From NCBI GenBank assembly GCA_046328715.1, contig JAXLWB010000017.1, positions 124,001 through 188,000 of the forward strand: DNA of 64,000 bases, written 5' to 3'. This document shows, in pieces, positions 28,344-36,459 of the stretch. Source of the DNA: JAXLWB01 sp046328715. GTDB lineage: Bacteria; Chloroflexota; Anaerolineae; Caldilineales; Caldilineaceae. Positions within the stretch are counted from its first letter, which is position 1, and every line of letters starts with the position of its first letter. Under the pieces are notes generated by a model. The model did no database searches. It was not told the origin of the DNA and saw nothing but the letters and a program-made list of their open reading frames with translations. The position numbers and the translations under genes were made by a program.

Positions 28344-29453
28344 ATGTCGCTACAACCATTCAAACTCGAACGTTACTTTGCCAAATATGAATTCTCCGTC
28401 AAATATTTGCTCTGCTCCTCGGATTGCGAGGCGATGAGTGTTGCCGATCTGTTGGCTTTGGAGCCAGGAAGTGCAGAAAGGTTTGCTCAGACCTGGCTGG
28501 GCTATACTGAATCGGCGGGAGCGCCATCGCTGCGCAGCGCTCTGACCACGCTCTACGAGTCGATCCAACCGGAGGAGATTCTCGTTCATTCGGGGGCAGA
28601 GGAGGCAATCTTCTGGTTTATGCACGCCGTGCTCCAAGCTGGCGACCATTTGATCGCCCATTGGCCCTGCTATCAATCGCACATTGAAGTGGCACGCTCG
28701 ATTGGCGCAGAGGTTACACCGTGGGTGGCAAGGGAAGAGAACGGTTGGGCACTCGACGTCGATGAATTACGACGGGTTATTCGTCCAAACACTAAAGCCC
28801 TCGTCATCAACACACCGCACAATCCAACTGGCTATCTGATGCCGCAAGCGCAATTTGGCGAAGTGCTCGCCCTTGCCCGCCAACATGGATTGTACGTGCT
28901 TTCCGACGAGGTCTACCGCGAATCGGAATATCAAGTGGAAGATCGACTGCCCGCTGCCTGTGACCGCTACGAGCGTGCAGTCTCATTAAATGGCACTGCC
29001 AAAGCTTGGGGATTGGCCGGTCTGCGTATTGGCTGGATCGCTACGCATGATGCCCACTTGCTGACAAAGATGGCCAGCTTTAAAGATTACACCACCATCT
29101 GCAACAGCGCACCCAGTGAGTTTCTGAGCGAGCTGGCTGTGCGCCAGCATGAGATGTTGGCAGGACGCAACCGGGCCTTGATTTTGCGCAACTTGATCTT
29201 ATTGGATGACTTCTTCGCCCGCCATGCCAACCGTTTTGTCTGGCAACGACCCAAAGCTGGCCCGATTGCCTTTCCGAGGATTCTGGTCGGCAAGATTGAC
29301 GACTTTGCCCATGATCTTGTCACCCAGGCAGGTGTGCTACTGCTGCCAGCTTCTGTCTACGATCACCCAGGCAATCACTTCCGCATCGGCTTTGGCCGCA
29401 ACAATTTGCCGGAAGCGTTGTCTGTGTTGGAAGAGTACTTGGGAAGGTTTTGA
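28344..29453 (+). CDS. PLP-dependent aminotransferase, class I/II fold
   Basis: This 369-residue fold-type I enzyme has INTPHNPTGYLMPQ, SDEVYRESEY with the PLP-contact Asp and Tyr, and the Schiff-base Lys in NGTAKAWGLAGLRIGWIA. The conserved Arg that binds substrate carboxylate is in NHFRIGFGR. It begins after the 28269-28304 terminator and ends inside the left arm of a long inverted repeat. It resembles proteins annotated as capreomycidine-synthase- or aspartate-aminotransferase-like, but the substrate cannot be read from the sequence. Confidence 0.9.
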   Translation: MSLQPFKLERYFAKYEFSVKYLLCSSDCEAMSVADLLALEPGSAERFAQTWLGYTESAGAPSLRSALTTLYESIQPEEILVHSGAEEAIFWFMHAVLQAGDHLIAHWPCYQSHIEVARSIGAEVTPWVAREENGWALDVDELRRVIRPNTKALVINTPHNPTGYLMPQAQFGEVLALARQHGLYVLSDEVYRESEYQVEDRLPAACDRYERAVSLNGTAKAWGLAGLRIGWIATHDAHLLTKMASFKDYTTICNSAPSEFLSELAVRQHEMLAGRNRALILRNLILLDDFFARHANRFVWQRPKAGPIAFPRILVGKIDDFAHDLVTQAGVLLLPASVYDHPGNHFRIGFGRNNLPEALSVLEEYLGRF

Positions 29454-29607
29454 CCACGAAAGGCACGAAATATACGAAAAAATTCGGCTTTTGTAGAGAC
29501 GGCTTGTTGTTAACGGTCTTGGTAGACCTCAATGGCTATGATGTGTCTCTGTGTTTTACCACTTAGCCGACCCACGTACTTTTCGTGTATTTCATGCCTT
29601 TCGTGGT
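29453..29607. repeat. Long inverted repeat, 28-base arms, between convergent genes
   Basis: The arms 29453-29480 and 29580-29607 pair at 26 of 28 positions and are built of CACGAAA/TACGAAA words. The 99-base middle holds no gene. The aminotransferase stop codon touches the left arm, and the right arm ends five bases before the PanB-like stop. It is a likely bidirectional transcription end of the word-repeat class. Confidence 0.8.
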
Positions 29608-29611
29608 TCCT

Positions 29612-30397
29612 TTATGATATTCCCTGCATAAACTTCTCAAATTCCTCGTCTTTGATTTCGATCAACTGGTTGGCAGCCGGGTAGGTGCCACTGTCGACAT
29701 CCTGCTTGAATTCGCGGAAGGCAGCGATTGACTCTTGGTGGAGCCGTTGATATTCGCTTTTGAAGTCACGATAGACCTTAGCGTGGCGTGGAATGTGTCC
29801 CTCGTTGTCACCCAGGATGTCGGTTGAGAAGAGATATTGCGCATCACAGCCTGTCCCACTCCCCATGCCGATCAGTAGAATTTCGACCCGTTTGGAAATC
29901 TCAGTCGCTACTTTGTAGGGCACAATTTCGATCTCGACGCCAATTGCGCCGGCATTTTGGTAATCAACTGTCTTTTGATAGACCTTGAGCGCGTCGACTG
30001 CGCTTTTGCCCACTGCCTTAAAGCCACCAAACCACGTACTCTTATAGGGTACAAAACCCACATGGCCCACAACGGGAATACCCTCATTTGCCAATGCCTC
30101 GACAAATTTCAGGCTCGAACCACAATAGACTGCATCAGCGCCGTTGCGCAGTGCCTTAAATCCACCGCGCAACACCTCTGACTCGCTGGTGTAATCGCCG
30201 TAGACCAATCCAATCGTGAAGAAGGTGTTCGGCGCGGCGGCACGGAATTCTGCTCCATTGCTGCGCTCCGAGGTGATGATCATGTCGATGCCAGCCAAAT
30301 CACAGGCGCTGGCTTCTTTGGCGGTGCGTACATAGACTTCGGTGAGTTGGCGTTTGCCCTTGCATGCGAATAAGTCTTTGACGGTCAGTTTTGTCAT
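29612..30397 (-). CDS. PanB-like (ketopantoate hydroxymethyltransferase family) protein
   Basis: This 261-residue TIM-barrel protein shows the PanB order of motifs: VYGD at the metal-binding strand, NEGIPVVGHVGFVPYKSTWFGG, AGAIGVEIEIVPYKVATEIS and LLIGMGSGTGCDAQYLFSTDILG. It differs from true PanB at the N-terminus, where the usual AYD motif is replaced by TAKEASACDLAGIDMIITSE. No panC or panD lies near. An AGGTGA ribosome-binding site precedes the ATG. It could be a pantothenate enzyme or a related isocitrate-lyase/PEP-mutase superfamily enzyme with another substrate. Confidence 0.8.
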   Translation of the reverse strand: MTKLTVKDLFACKGKRQLTEVYVRTAKEASACDLAGIDMIITSERSNGAEFRAAAPNTFFTIGLVYGDYTSESEVLRGGFKALRNGADAVYCGSSLKFVEALANEGIPVVGHVGFVPYKSTWFGGFKAVGKSAVDALKVYQKTVDYQNAGAIGVEIEIVPYKVATEISKRVEILLIGMGSGTGCDAQYLFSTDILGDNEGHIPRHAKVYRDFKSEYQRLHQESIAAFREFKQDVDSGTYPAANQLIEIKDEEFEKFMQGIS

Positions 30398-30610
30398 AAA
30401 GTCACCTATAGACTAAGCTTTCTGAATAACGGCTTATCGTTGTTGCGGCGTTATTGATTTGTTTGTGTGAGAGAATTGATTGTCATCAAACACTGAATTT
30501 GGAGAATGTCTGATACTATACCAATGGAGTCAACAACATTCAACAAACAAGGTGAACTTGCTAGTTTTTTCAGAGTGGTGCGTAAGTCCCATATTTTGAA
30601 CCAATAAGCC
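30398..30610. other. Divergent gap between PanB-like and MFS genes
   Basis: These 213 bases should hold two promoters. TGATACTAT near 30509 is the only -10-like site on the plus strand and it is weak. No gene or repeat is evident. Confidence 0.35.
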
Positions 30611-32854
30611 ATGTCTGCTCAACCTACAACCATCGAAAAATTAAGAGGCTTGCGTTGGGCGATTTCGATGAATGTCGCCAATCAGTTTTTTGTTCACTTC
30701 ACCTACTTTGGCTCTGCCTTTATTTTGTTTCTCGATCAGCTGGGATTGAGCAAATCAGGAATCGGCTTTGTCCTCTCGTTGGTGCCTTTCGCCAATGCGA
30801 TGGCGCTGGTCGTAGCCCCCTTTGCAGCACGCTTTGGCCATAAGCGTACCTTTGTGCTTTTCTTCTTTCTGCGCAAAACTGCAACGATCCCGCTGTTGTT
30901 GACACCCTGGATCGTCACCCGCTATGGTACGACGGTTGCATTCTTCTTTGTAGCGACCGTTGTCGGTATTTTTGCCCTGGTGCGTTCTGTGGAAGAGACT
31001 GCCTACAATCCCTGGTATCAGGAATTTGTGCCCCGCTCAATGCTGGGGAAGTACGCCGCCATCAACAATATCTTTACTGCCATTGCTGCCATGATTGCGG
31101 TGAGCATTGCGAGCTATGTTGTAGGGACCTATAAAGGGTTGAGTGGCTTTATGGGCTTGATGGCGGCAGGCATTGTAGCGGGCTATCTCTCTGCATGGCT
31201 GGCCACTTTCATACCAGGCGGCGCACCGACGACCGCACCAGCCGAACGCCCTACAACTCAGCGTAACATGTGGGCTACCTTGCAAGATCGGGATTTTCTC
31301 TTCTACCTGTTCGGACTTACCCTCGTAACTCTAGGAACAGCCCCAGTCGCTTCGTTTTTGCCGCTCTATCTGCAAGAGCAGGCAAAACTGCCTTCGAGTA
31401 TTGCCATCCTTGTTCAACTGGGAACGATGGCAGGCTCGATCGTTTCGGGTTATCTGTGGGGTTGGGCTGCGGATCGCTATGGCAGCCGACCGGTTACCCT
31501 AACCAGTGTTTTCTTGCTGCTCCTCATGCCGATCCTCTGGTGGCTGATTCCGGCCCAGGCACCTTTGAACACCATCCTTGCGCTGTTGTTTGCCTTTGGC
31601 CAAGGTGTTGCCAACCTGGGCTGGGGGATTGGGGCGGGTCGTTTGCTCTTTGCCAGTATCGTACCAACTGAAAGAAACGCCGATTACCTAGCCGTTTGGT
31701 TTGCCTGGGCTGGAATTGCCGCCGGCATCAGTCAGTTGGTCGGCGGACGATTCCTGGATCTGACACGCGACTTCTCTGCATCATTCGGCGGTCTCACGCT
31801 CAACAATTACGGCTTGCTCTTTGTCCTCAGCACCTTGATGTTAGGCATGACCAGCCTCTTGATCAAAGGCATCCGTTCCGACAGCAAAGTCTCTTTTGGC
31901 GAATTTGCCGGACTGTTTGTGCATGGCAACCCCGTCACCGCCATCAGTTCGCTGATTCGTTTCCACCGTGCCACGATTGAGCAAGATACGATCCTGCAAA
32001 CGGAACAGTTGGGCAAGGCAAAGAGCCTTTTGACCAGCGATGAGTTGCTGGAGGCGCTAAGCGATCCCCGTTTCAACGTGCGCTTCGAGGCGATTATCAC
32101 GATTGCGCGTATGCCCTCCGATCCCTCGCTGGTCAATGCTTTGGTTGCTATCCTGAAAGATGACACGCCGGCGCTGAGTGCGATTGCGGCCTGGGCACTC
32201 GGACGTATGGGGGATCGACATGCTCTGGAGCCATTGCGCCAAGGCTTGAATGCCCGTTACCGTTCGATTCAGGCACATTGTGCGCGTTCGTTGGCCAACC
32301 TGGGCGATAAAGATGCCGCACCCATCCTTCTGGAACGATTGGCTGGTGAACCGGATGAGGGCTTGCAGCTTGCCTTTGTCAGTGCCTTGGGGAAGTTGAC
32401 CGTGATGCAGGCCACGGGACCGCTCTTGACGCTCTTACGCTCGGCAGAACAAGAGTCGGTGCGGATGGAACTGACGTTGGCCCTGGCACGCATCCTGAAC
32501 AGTGAAGCCCATTTTGTCCAACTCTGGCGAGCGACTCGTCGTGAGCCGGGCCTGGCTCTGGCACAGGATCTTTCTAACCTGCAGAAGCTTTTTGAAAAGA
32601 AGCCAAATCTATCCCCTGCTATCCATACCTTCTTTGCCCAATCGATTGAAGCGTTTTCGCATGAGGAGGTAGCACAAGGTGCGCTGAGTTTGTCATCGCT
32701 GTTAGCTGATCTATCATTGACGGAATGTGGACCTGCCATCCGCCAGATCCGCCGCGAATGTTTGGCGCAATTGAGTCAGCCCGATTGTGTACGTTTTGAA
32801 TATATCTTGTTAACAAGCCAGCTATTGAGAAATGCTTCGATAATGACTGATTAG
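30611..32854 (+). CDS. MFS transporter fused to HEAT repeats
   Basis: Residues about 20-430 form a 12-helix major facilitator with the loop motif ARFGHKRTF between helices 2 and 3 and WAADRYGSRP in the second half. Residues about 475-640 are HEAT/PBS-lyase-type helical repeats: ALSDPRFNVRFEAIITIARM, AIAAWALGRMGDRHALEPL, AHCARSLANLGDKDAAPIL and AFVSALGKLTVMQATGPLL. The 747-residue length fits a real fusion. The repeats would lie in the cytoplasm and may bind a partner protein. The MOSC gene starts eight bases after it. Confidence 0.9.
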   Translation: MSAQPTTIEKLRGLRWAISMNVANQFFVHFTYFGSAFILFLDQLGLSKSGIGFVLSLVPFANAMALVVAPFAARFGHKRTFVLFFFLRKTATIPLLLTPWIVTRYGTTVAFFFVATVVGIFALVRSVEETAYNPWYQEFVPRSMLGKYAAINNIFTAIAAMIAVSIASYVVGTYKGLSGFMGLMAAGIVAGYLSAWLATFIPGGAPTTAPAERPTTQRNMWATLQDRDFLFYLFGLTLVTLGTAPVASFLPLYLQEQAKLPSSIAILVQLGTMAGSIVSGYLWGWAADRYGSRPVTLTSVFLLLLMPILWWLIPAQAPLNTILALLFAFGQGVANLGWGIGAGRLLFASIVPTERNADYLAVWFAWAGIAAGISQLVGGRFLDLTRDFSASFGGLTLNNYGLLFVLSTLMLGMTSLLIKGIRSDSKVSFGEFAGLFVHGNPVTAISSLIRFHRATIEQDTILQTEQLGKAKSLLTSDELLEALSDPRFNVRFEAIITIARMPSDPSLVNALVAILKDDTPALSAIAAWALGRMGDRHALEPLRQGLNARYRSIQAHCARSLANLGDKDAAPILLERLAGEPDEGLQLAFVSALGKLTVMQATGPLLTLLRSAEQESVRMELTLALARILNSEAHFVQLWRATRREPGLALAQDLSNLQKLFEKKPNLSPAIHTFFAQSIEAFSHEEVAQGALSLSSLLADLSLTECGPAIRQIRRECLAQLSQPDCVRFEYILLTSQLLRNASIMTD

Positions 32855-32862
32855 GAGCCGCT

Positions 32863-33678
32863 ATGCCCCAATATACTGTTTCCGAACTTCACTACTATCC
32901 GATCAAATCGTGCCGGGGAATCGCAGTCGATTCTGCCTTGGTGACGCGGCGCGGTCTGGAGTTTGACCGTTCTCTGATGCTTGTCGATGAGACAGGAATC
33001 TTCTTGACCCAGCGCGAGTTGCCACGTATGGCGCTGATCGGCACCGAATTGTTGCCCCAAAATTGTGGCGAGATGGTTACACTGCGTGCGGAAGGTATGG
33101 AACCATTGACCTTTCTGACTTCCAATCAAGGGCGTCAGCGCCAGGTCACGGTGTGGCAAAGCCTGTGTGAGGCGGTGGATCAGGGGGATGGAGTGGCGAG
33201 TTGGCTCAGCGATTTTCTCGGCTACAAGGTGCGTCTGGTGCGCATTGCTGATGAGTTTCGTCGAGAACTTGACGCACGTTATCGCTTACGAGACGATGAC
33301 GAAACCGCCTTTGCCGATGGCTATCCTGTGCTGCTTCTCGCCCAAGCATCACTCGACGATCTCAACCAACGCCTCGCCACGCCGCTGCCGCTCAATCGCT
33401 TTCGCCCCAATATTGTGGTCAGCGGTTGTGACGCCTATGCCGAAGACAACTGGAAGCGCATTCGGATTGGGAATGTGGAGTTTGCCGGGGTGAAGAAGTG
33501 CGCCCGCTGCAAGATCACGACGATTGATCAGGCAAGCGCTGAGGTAGGCAAAGAACCGCTCACCACACTGGCTAGCTATCGCTACATGGAAGAGCGGGGG
33601 GTGATGTTTGGGCAGAACATGATTCCTGTGAACGGCGGGGTGATTCACATTGGGGATGTGGTTGAGGTTGACTTCTAG
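32863..33678 (+). CDS. MOSC-domain protein (YcbX/mARC-like)
   Basis: This 271-residue protein has the MOSC N-terminal beta-barrel (SELHYYPIKSCRGIAVDSA, GLEFDRSLMLVDETG) followed by a MOSC domain with RFRPNIVVSG and the Cys pair KKCARCKITTID (Cys213, Cys216). In mARC/YcbX proteins the MOSC cysteine binds molybdenum cofactor for reduction of N-hydroxylated compounds. No ferredoxin domain is attached. It is probably cotranscribed with the MFS-HEAT gene. Confidence 0.88.
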   Translation: MPQYTVSELHYYPIKSCRGIAVDSALVTRRGLEFDRSLMLVDETGIFLTQRELPRMALIGTELLPQNCGEMVTLRAEGMEPLTFLTSNQGRQRQVTVWQSLCEAVDQGDGVASWLSDFLGYKVRLVRIADEFRRELDARYRLRDDDETAFADGYPVLLLAQASLDDLNQRLATPLPLNRFRPNIVVSGCDAYAEDNWKRIRIGNVEFAGVKKCARCKITTIDQASAEVGKEPLTTLASYRYMEERGVMFGQNMIPVNGGVIHIGDVVEVDF

Positions 33679-33728
33679 CAGCCCAGGGCGCTGCCCGTGG
33701 GTTATCGTAGATCGCCCCGATGGGGCTG
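33679..33728. repeat. GC-rich nested palindrome resembling a dispersed repeat
   Basis: CAGCCCAGGGCGCTGCCCG starts directly after the MOSC stop and ends with GCCCCGATGGGGCTG. It contains a hairpin GCCCC/GGGGC (33714-33718 and 33722-33726) and outer ends CAGCCC/GGGCTG. I recall near-identical sequence dispersed in planctomycete and Chloroflexota genomes, but this is memory, not a search. Confidence 0.5.
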
Positions 33729-33754
33729 GTAGGTTCGTAGCCAAATGAGTTGAA

Positions 33755-33782
33755 CAGAGTTGGGCAAAACAGCCCAACTCTG
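33755..33782. terminator. Perfect 11-base hairpin between convergent MOSC and sulfatase-fold genes
   Basis: CAGAGTTGGGC (33755-33765) pairs with GCCCAACTCTG (33772-33782) around AAAACA. It sits between two convergent genes and is a good terminator candidate for the plus-strand pair and the minus-strand run. Confidence 0.7.
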
Positions 33783-33810
33783 AATTCACATTCTCGCAGT
33801 AAGTGCTACA

Positions 33811-35220
33811 CTACTTTTTTCGACTCTCAGCCTGCAATTTTTGTGCTGTAGCGACACCACCAATATGCAAGCTGTCGTAGGCTTGCTGCGAAGTGGTGAA
33901 GTAGTCAATTCCTTCTTTGCCGTGCCAGCCAGGCTGGTTGTTGATCGGATTGGGTAGGCCGACCTCTGTTTCGCGTTTGGTGATGTATGCCTCCATACGC
34001 GCACGCAATGTGGCCACGATGTCGGGATTTTGCTCGGCCACGTTGTTGTTTTCCTGCGGATCGCTGATCAGATTGTAGAGTTCGACTGGTGGTTTGAAGT
34101 GGAAATCGGGTTCGAGCGCCACCATCAGTTTCCATTGTGGTGTGCGCCAGCCATGTTTGCGCATCCAGGTACACTCGGTGATGTAAATTTCCGTCTCATG
34201 GGTTGTCACCTCGCCACGGATCATCGGCAGCAGGCTCTTCCCATCGAAGGTTAGCTTGGAGCCATCGATCCCTGCCAGTTCGAGCAGTGTCGGTACAAGA
34301 TCCTTGTGCTGGTTATAACCTTTCAGACGCAGCCCAGCCGGCACTTTGCCTGGATAGCGAATGATCAGCGGAACGTGGAGCACATTGTCGTACATGCCAT
34401 GATGATCGAACCAGCATTCATGTTCGTAAAGCGTCTCGCCGTGGTCACCGTTGATGGCAATGATCGACTCGTTGAGGATGCCATGCTTTTGTAGCGCGGT
34501 CCAGATGGTGGGCAGACAAGAGTCCATGTAGGCCACTTCGCCGTCATACTGCGCTTCGATGTAATCCTTGTCGGTGATTCCATCTGGCATCCACGATTTG
34601 AAGAAATCAGCAAATGGTTTGAAGCTGAGTACTGGCTCCATCGACTTATTGCGCTTGTCCGTCTCGTTGCCGTGGTAGAACATGCGCTCAAACGGCGCGG
34701 GCGGCAGATAGGGCGAATGCGGGTCCATATGGCGCAGGAAGAGGAAAAAGGGCTTCTTGCCTTTTACCAAGCGGTCGATTTCGGGAATGGCGACATCGTT
34801 GAGGTTTTGTGCCTTGGTCAGTGGCTTTTCTTCGCGGCTGCCCCAGGCTTTGTATTCGATATAATGGTCGAAACCACGCGACGAGGGATTACCCTTGAAG
34901 CCGACACAGACTGTTTCATAACCCTGCTCACGCAGAATTTCCGCCAACGTAGGCACTTCGGCGCGCAGCGGCCCCTTGTGGCGCAGCGCTACCACCTGGG
35001 TGCCAAAAACATCGCGCCCTGTCAACATCGACGCATAGGCTGATGTGGTCGGAACGTGAGCACTAAAGGTGTTTTCAAAGAGTGTTCCCTGTCGGGCAAA
35101 GGCATCAAGCTGCGGCGTGGTCAAACGATTGTAGCCATAGCAGCTCATATGGTCGGCACGCAGCGAGTCGATGCCGAACAGGACGATATTGGGGAGGCGG
35201 TTTCCGCGTTTGGGTGGCAT
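33811..35220 (-). CDS. Sulfatase-fold hydrolase with Thr at the nucleophile position
   Basis: This 469-residue protein belongs to the alkaline phosphatase/sulfatase superfamily: NIVLFGIDSLRADHMSCYGY with metal-binding Asp, HMDPHSPYLPP, INGDHGETLYEHECWFDHHG with Asp/His ligands, and a C-terminal ELYNLISDPQENNNVAE. The segment aligned with the usual C-x-P-x-R formylglycine signature reads TTSAY at residues 58-62. The modified Cys/Ser is therefore Thr58, as in superfamily phosphodiesterases, and the Arg is Tyr62. It may be a phosphodiesterase or phosphotransferase rather than a sulfatase. AAGGAAG precedes the ATG. Confidence 0.85.
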   Translation of the reverse strand: MPPKRGNRLPNIVLFGIDSLRADHMSCYGYNRLTTPQLDAFARQGTLFENTFSAHVPTTSAYASMLTGRDVFGTQVVALRHKGPLRAEVPTLAEILREQGYETVCVGFKGNPSSRGFDHYIEYKAWGSREEKPLTKAQNLNDVAIPEIDRLVKGKKPFFLFLRHMDPHSPYLPPAPFERMFYHGNETDKRNKSMEPVLSFKPFADFFKSWMPDGITDKDYIEAQYDGEVAYMDSCLPTIWTALQKHGILNESIIAINGDHGETLYEHECWFDHHGMYDNVLHVPLIIRYPGKVPAGLRLKGYNQHKDLVPTLLELAGIDGSKLTFDGKSLLPMIRGEVTTHETEIYITECTWMRKHGWRTPQWKLMVALEPDFHFKPPVELYNLISDPQENNNVAEQNPDIVATLRARMEAYITKRETEVGLPNPINNQPGWHGKEGIDYFTTSQQAYDSLHIGGVATAQKLQAESRKK

Positions 35221-35255
35221 GAATTCTTCCTTATGATTTGGATGATTTTAATTAC

Positions 35256-35990
35256 TCAATGACTGCTAACAGGCATTTCGTAGCCATACTCTTTCATGGC
35301 TGGCTCAAAAAAGTCGTAGTAGCTCACTCCATCCGCCTTCTTCCAACGATCCACCGCATCGGGGCGTACGATGATGCGGCCCATTTTGAAGCCGAGAAAG
35401 CGTTGGAGGCGGCGTAAGACTGATTGTTGTTTCAGGATGAAATCCTCAAAGCGCACCTCAATCCACTTTTGCGGCTTGGGCGTGGCTTTGACCAGCTTAT
35501 ATTGATAATACCAGGAGATAGCCCGGCGCAGACGCATGTCGTCGGTGGCGGGATAGTCGATGCCGAAGTCGCGCATGTCGTCGGTGAGATGTTTGTCAAG
35601 GATCGAGTCACGCGGGTTGCGAATCCAGAAGATGTAGTTGGCGTCGGGAAACATCTTAAGGATCCAAGGAAAGACAAGCGTGGTTTCGGGCAATTTCCAA
35701 CCTTTGTGCTCGCCCTTGTTCTCCAACACACTTTTCAGAAATTGACGCACCAACTGCTGGAACTCTTCGGTTGGCTCCATCGCCAGCACTTGGCTAAAAT
35801 CCCACTCCAGATCACCCTTCCAGGTGATATACCTGGCGAAGACACGACAGGCATCATACATCGGTCCTGGCGGCAACAGATCGCCCGATGTATTAAGTAA
35901 GGAGCCCATGTAGACGCCGCTTGCGGTGAGCGTGTGTGACATTGCTCGTGTGCCGCCATGACCACGACCGATGACTGTGATAAGTGACAT
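35256..35990 (-). CDS. Sulfotransferase family protein
   Basis: This 244-residue P-loop protein has a GRGHGGTRAMSHTL phosphate-binding start, a 3'-phosphate motif WIRNPRDSILDKH and VRFEDFILKQQSVLRRLQRF, which together match PAPS-dependent sulfotransferases. No membrane segment is visible. It lies 35 bases upstream of the sulfatase-fold gene and four bases from the Nudix stop, so all three are probably one transcript. The acceptor is unknown. Confidence 0.82.
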   Translation of the reverse strand: MSLITVIGRGHGGTRAMSHTLTASGVYMGSLLNTSGDLLPPGPMYDACRVFARYITWKGDLEWDFSQVLAMEPTEEFQQLVRQFLKSVLENKGEHKGWKLPETTLVFPWILKMFPDANYIFWIRNPRDSILDKHLTDDMRDFGIDYPATDDMRLRRAISWYYQYKLVKATPKPQKWIEVRFEDFILKQQSVLRRLQRFLGFKMGRIIVRPDAVDRWKKADGVSYYDFFEPAMKEYGYEMPVSSH

Positions 35991-35994
35991 TTCT

Positions 35995-36459
35995 TCAGCT
36001 CTCTAAATAAAGGGTTTGTCCAGTTGGTAAAAAATCCAAACTTCTGCGTAACCGATTTGTCATATTGGGCGTTAATAATTGCGCAGCCTCGTCGATCGTA
36101 ACAAAGCGATATTCACTCAATTCGTTTTCAGGTAGTCGAATTGAGGCAATCTCCTCTGCGGTCAAAACACCACCCCAAAAAACAAACATCAAACCTTCGG
36201 TTCGTTCTCCTTCGGGATGAAGATAGTTCAAACAGAGCAGCCGTTCAGGGATTTTGTCCAAACCGATCTCTTCTTTAACCTCACGAATGCAAGCAGCACG
36301 AGGTGATTCATTCTTTTCTACCAAGCCACCTGGAATTTCCCATTGTGGTTTGTAAGTTGGATTCACCAGAAGCAACAGCCCTGCCTCATTCAAAAATAAT
36401 GCTCCCGCTCCCATTCGTTTTTGGGGCAGACTTTCATACCAGCTTTTGCTAGCGCTCAT
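35995..36459 (-). CDS. Nudix hydrolase
   Basis: This 154-residue protein has a complete Nudix box at about residues 44-66 (GGLVEKNESPRAACIREVKE, then EIG). It is a single-domain enzyme with the substrate-specificity segment MFVFWGGVLTAEEI. Its start overlaps the stop of the enolase-superfamily gene by four bases, so translation is coupled. It may cleave a nucleoside-diphosphate sugar in the surrounding pathway. Confidence 0.9.
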   Translation of the reverse strand: MSASKSWYESLPQKRMGAGALFLNEAGLLLLVNPTYKPQWEIPGGLVEKNESPRAACIREVKEEIGLDKIPERLLCLNYLHPEGERTEGLMFVFWGGVLTAEEIASIRLPENELSEYRFVTIDEAAQLLTPNMTNRLRRSLDFLPTGQTLYLES

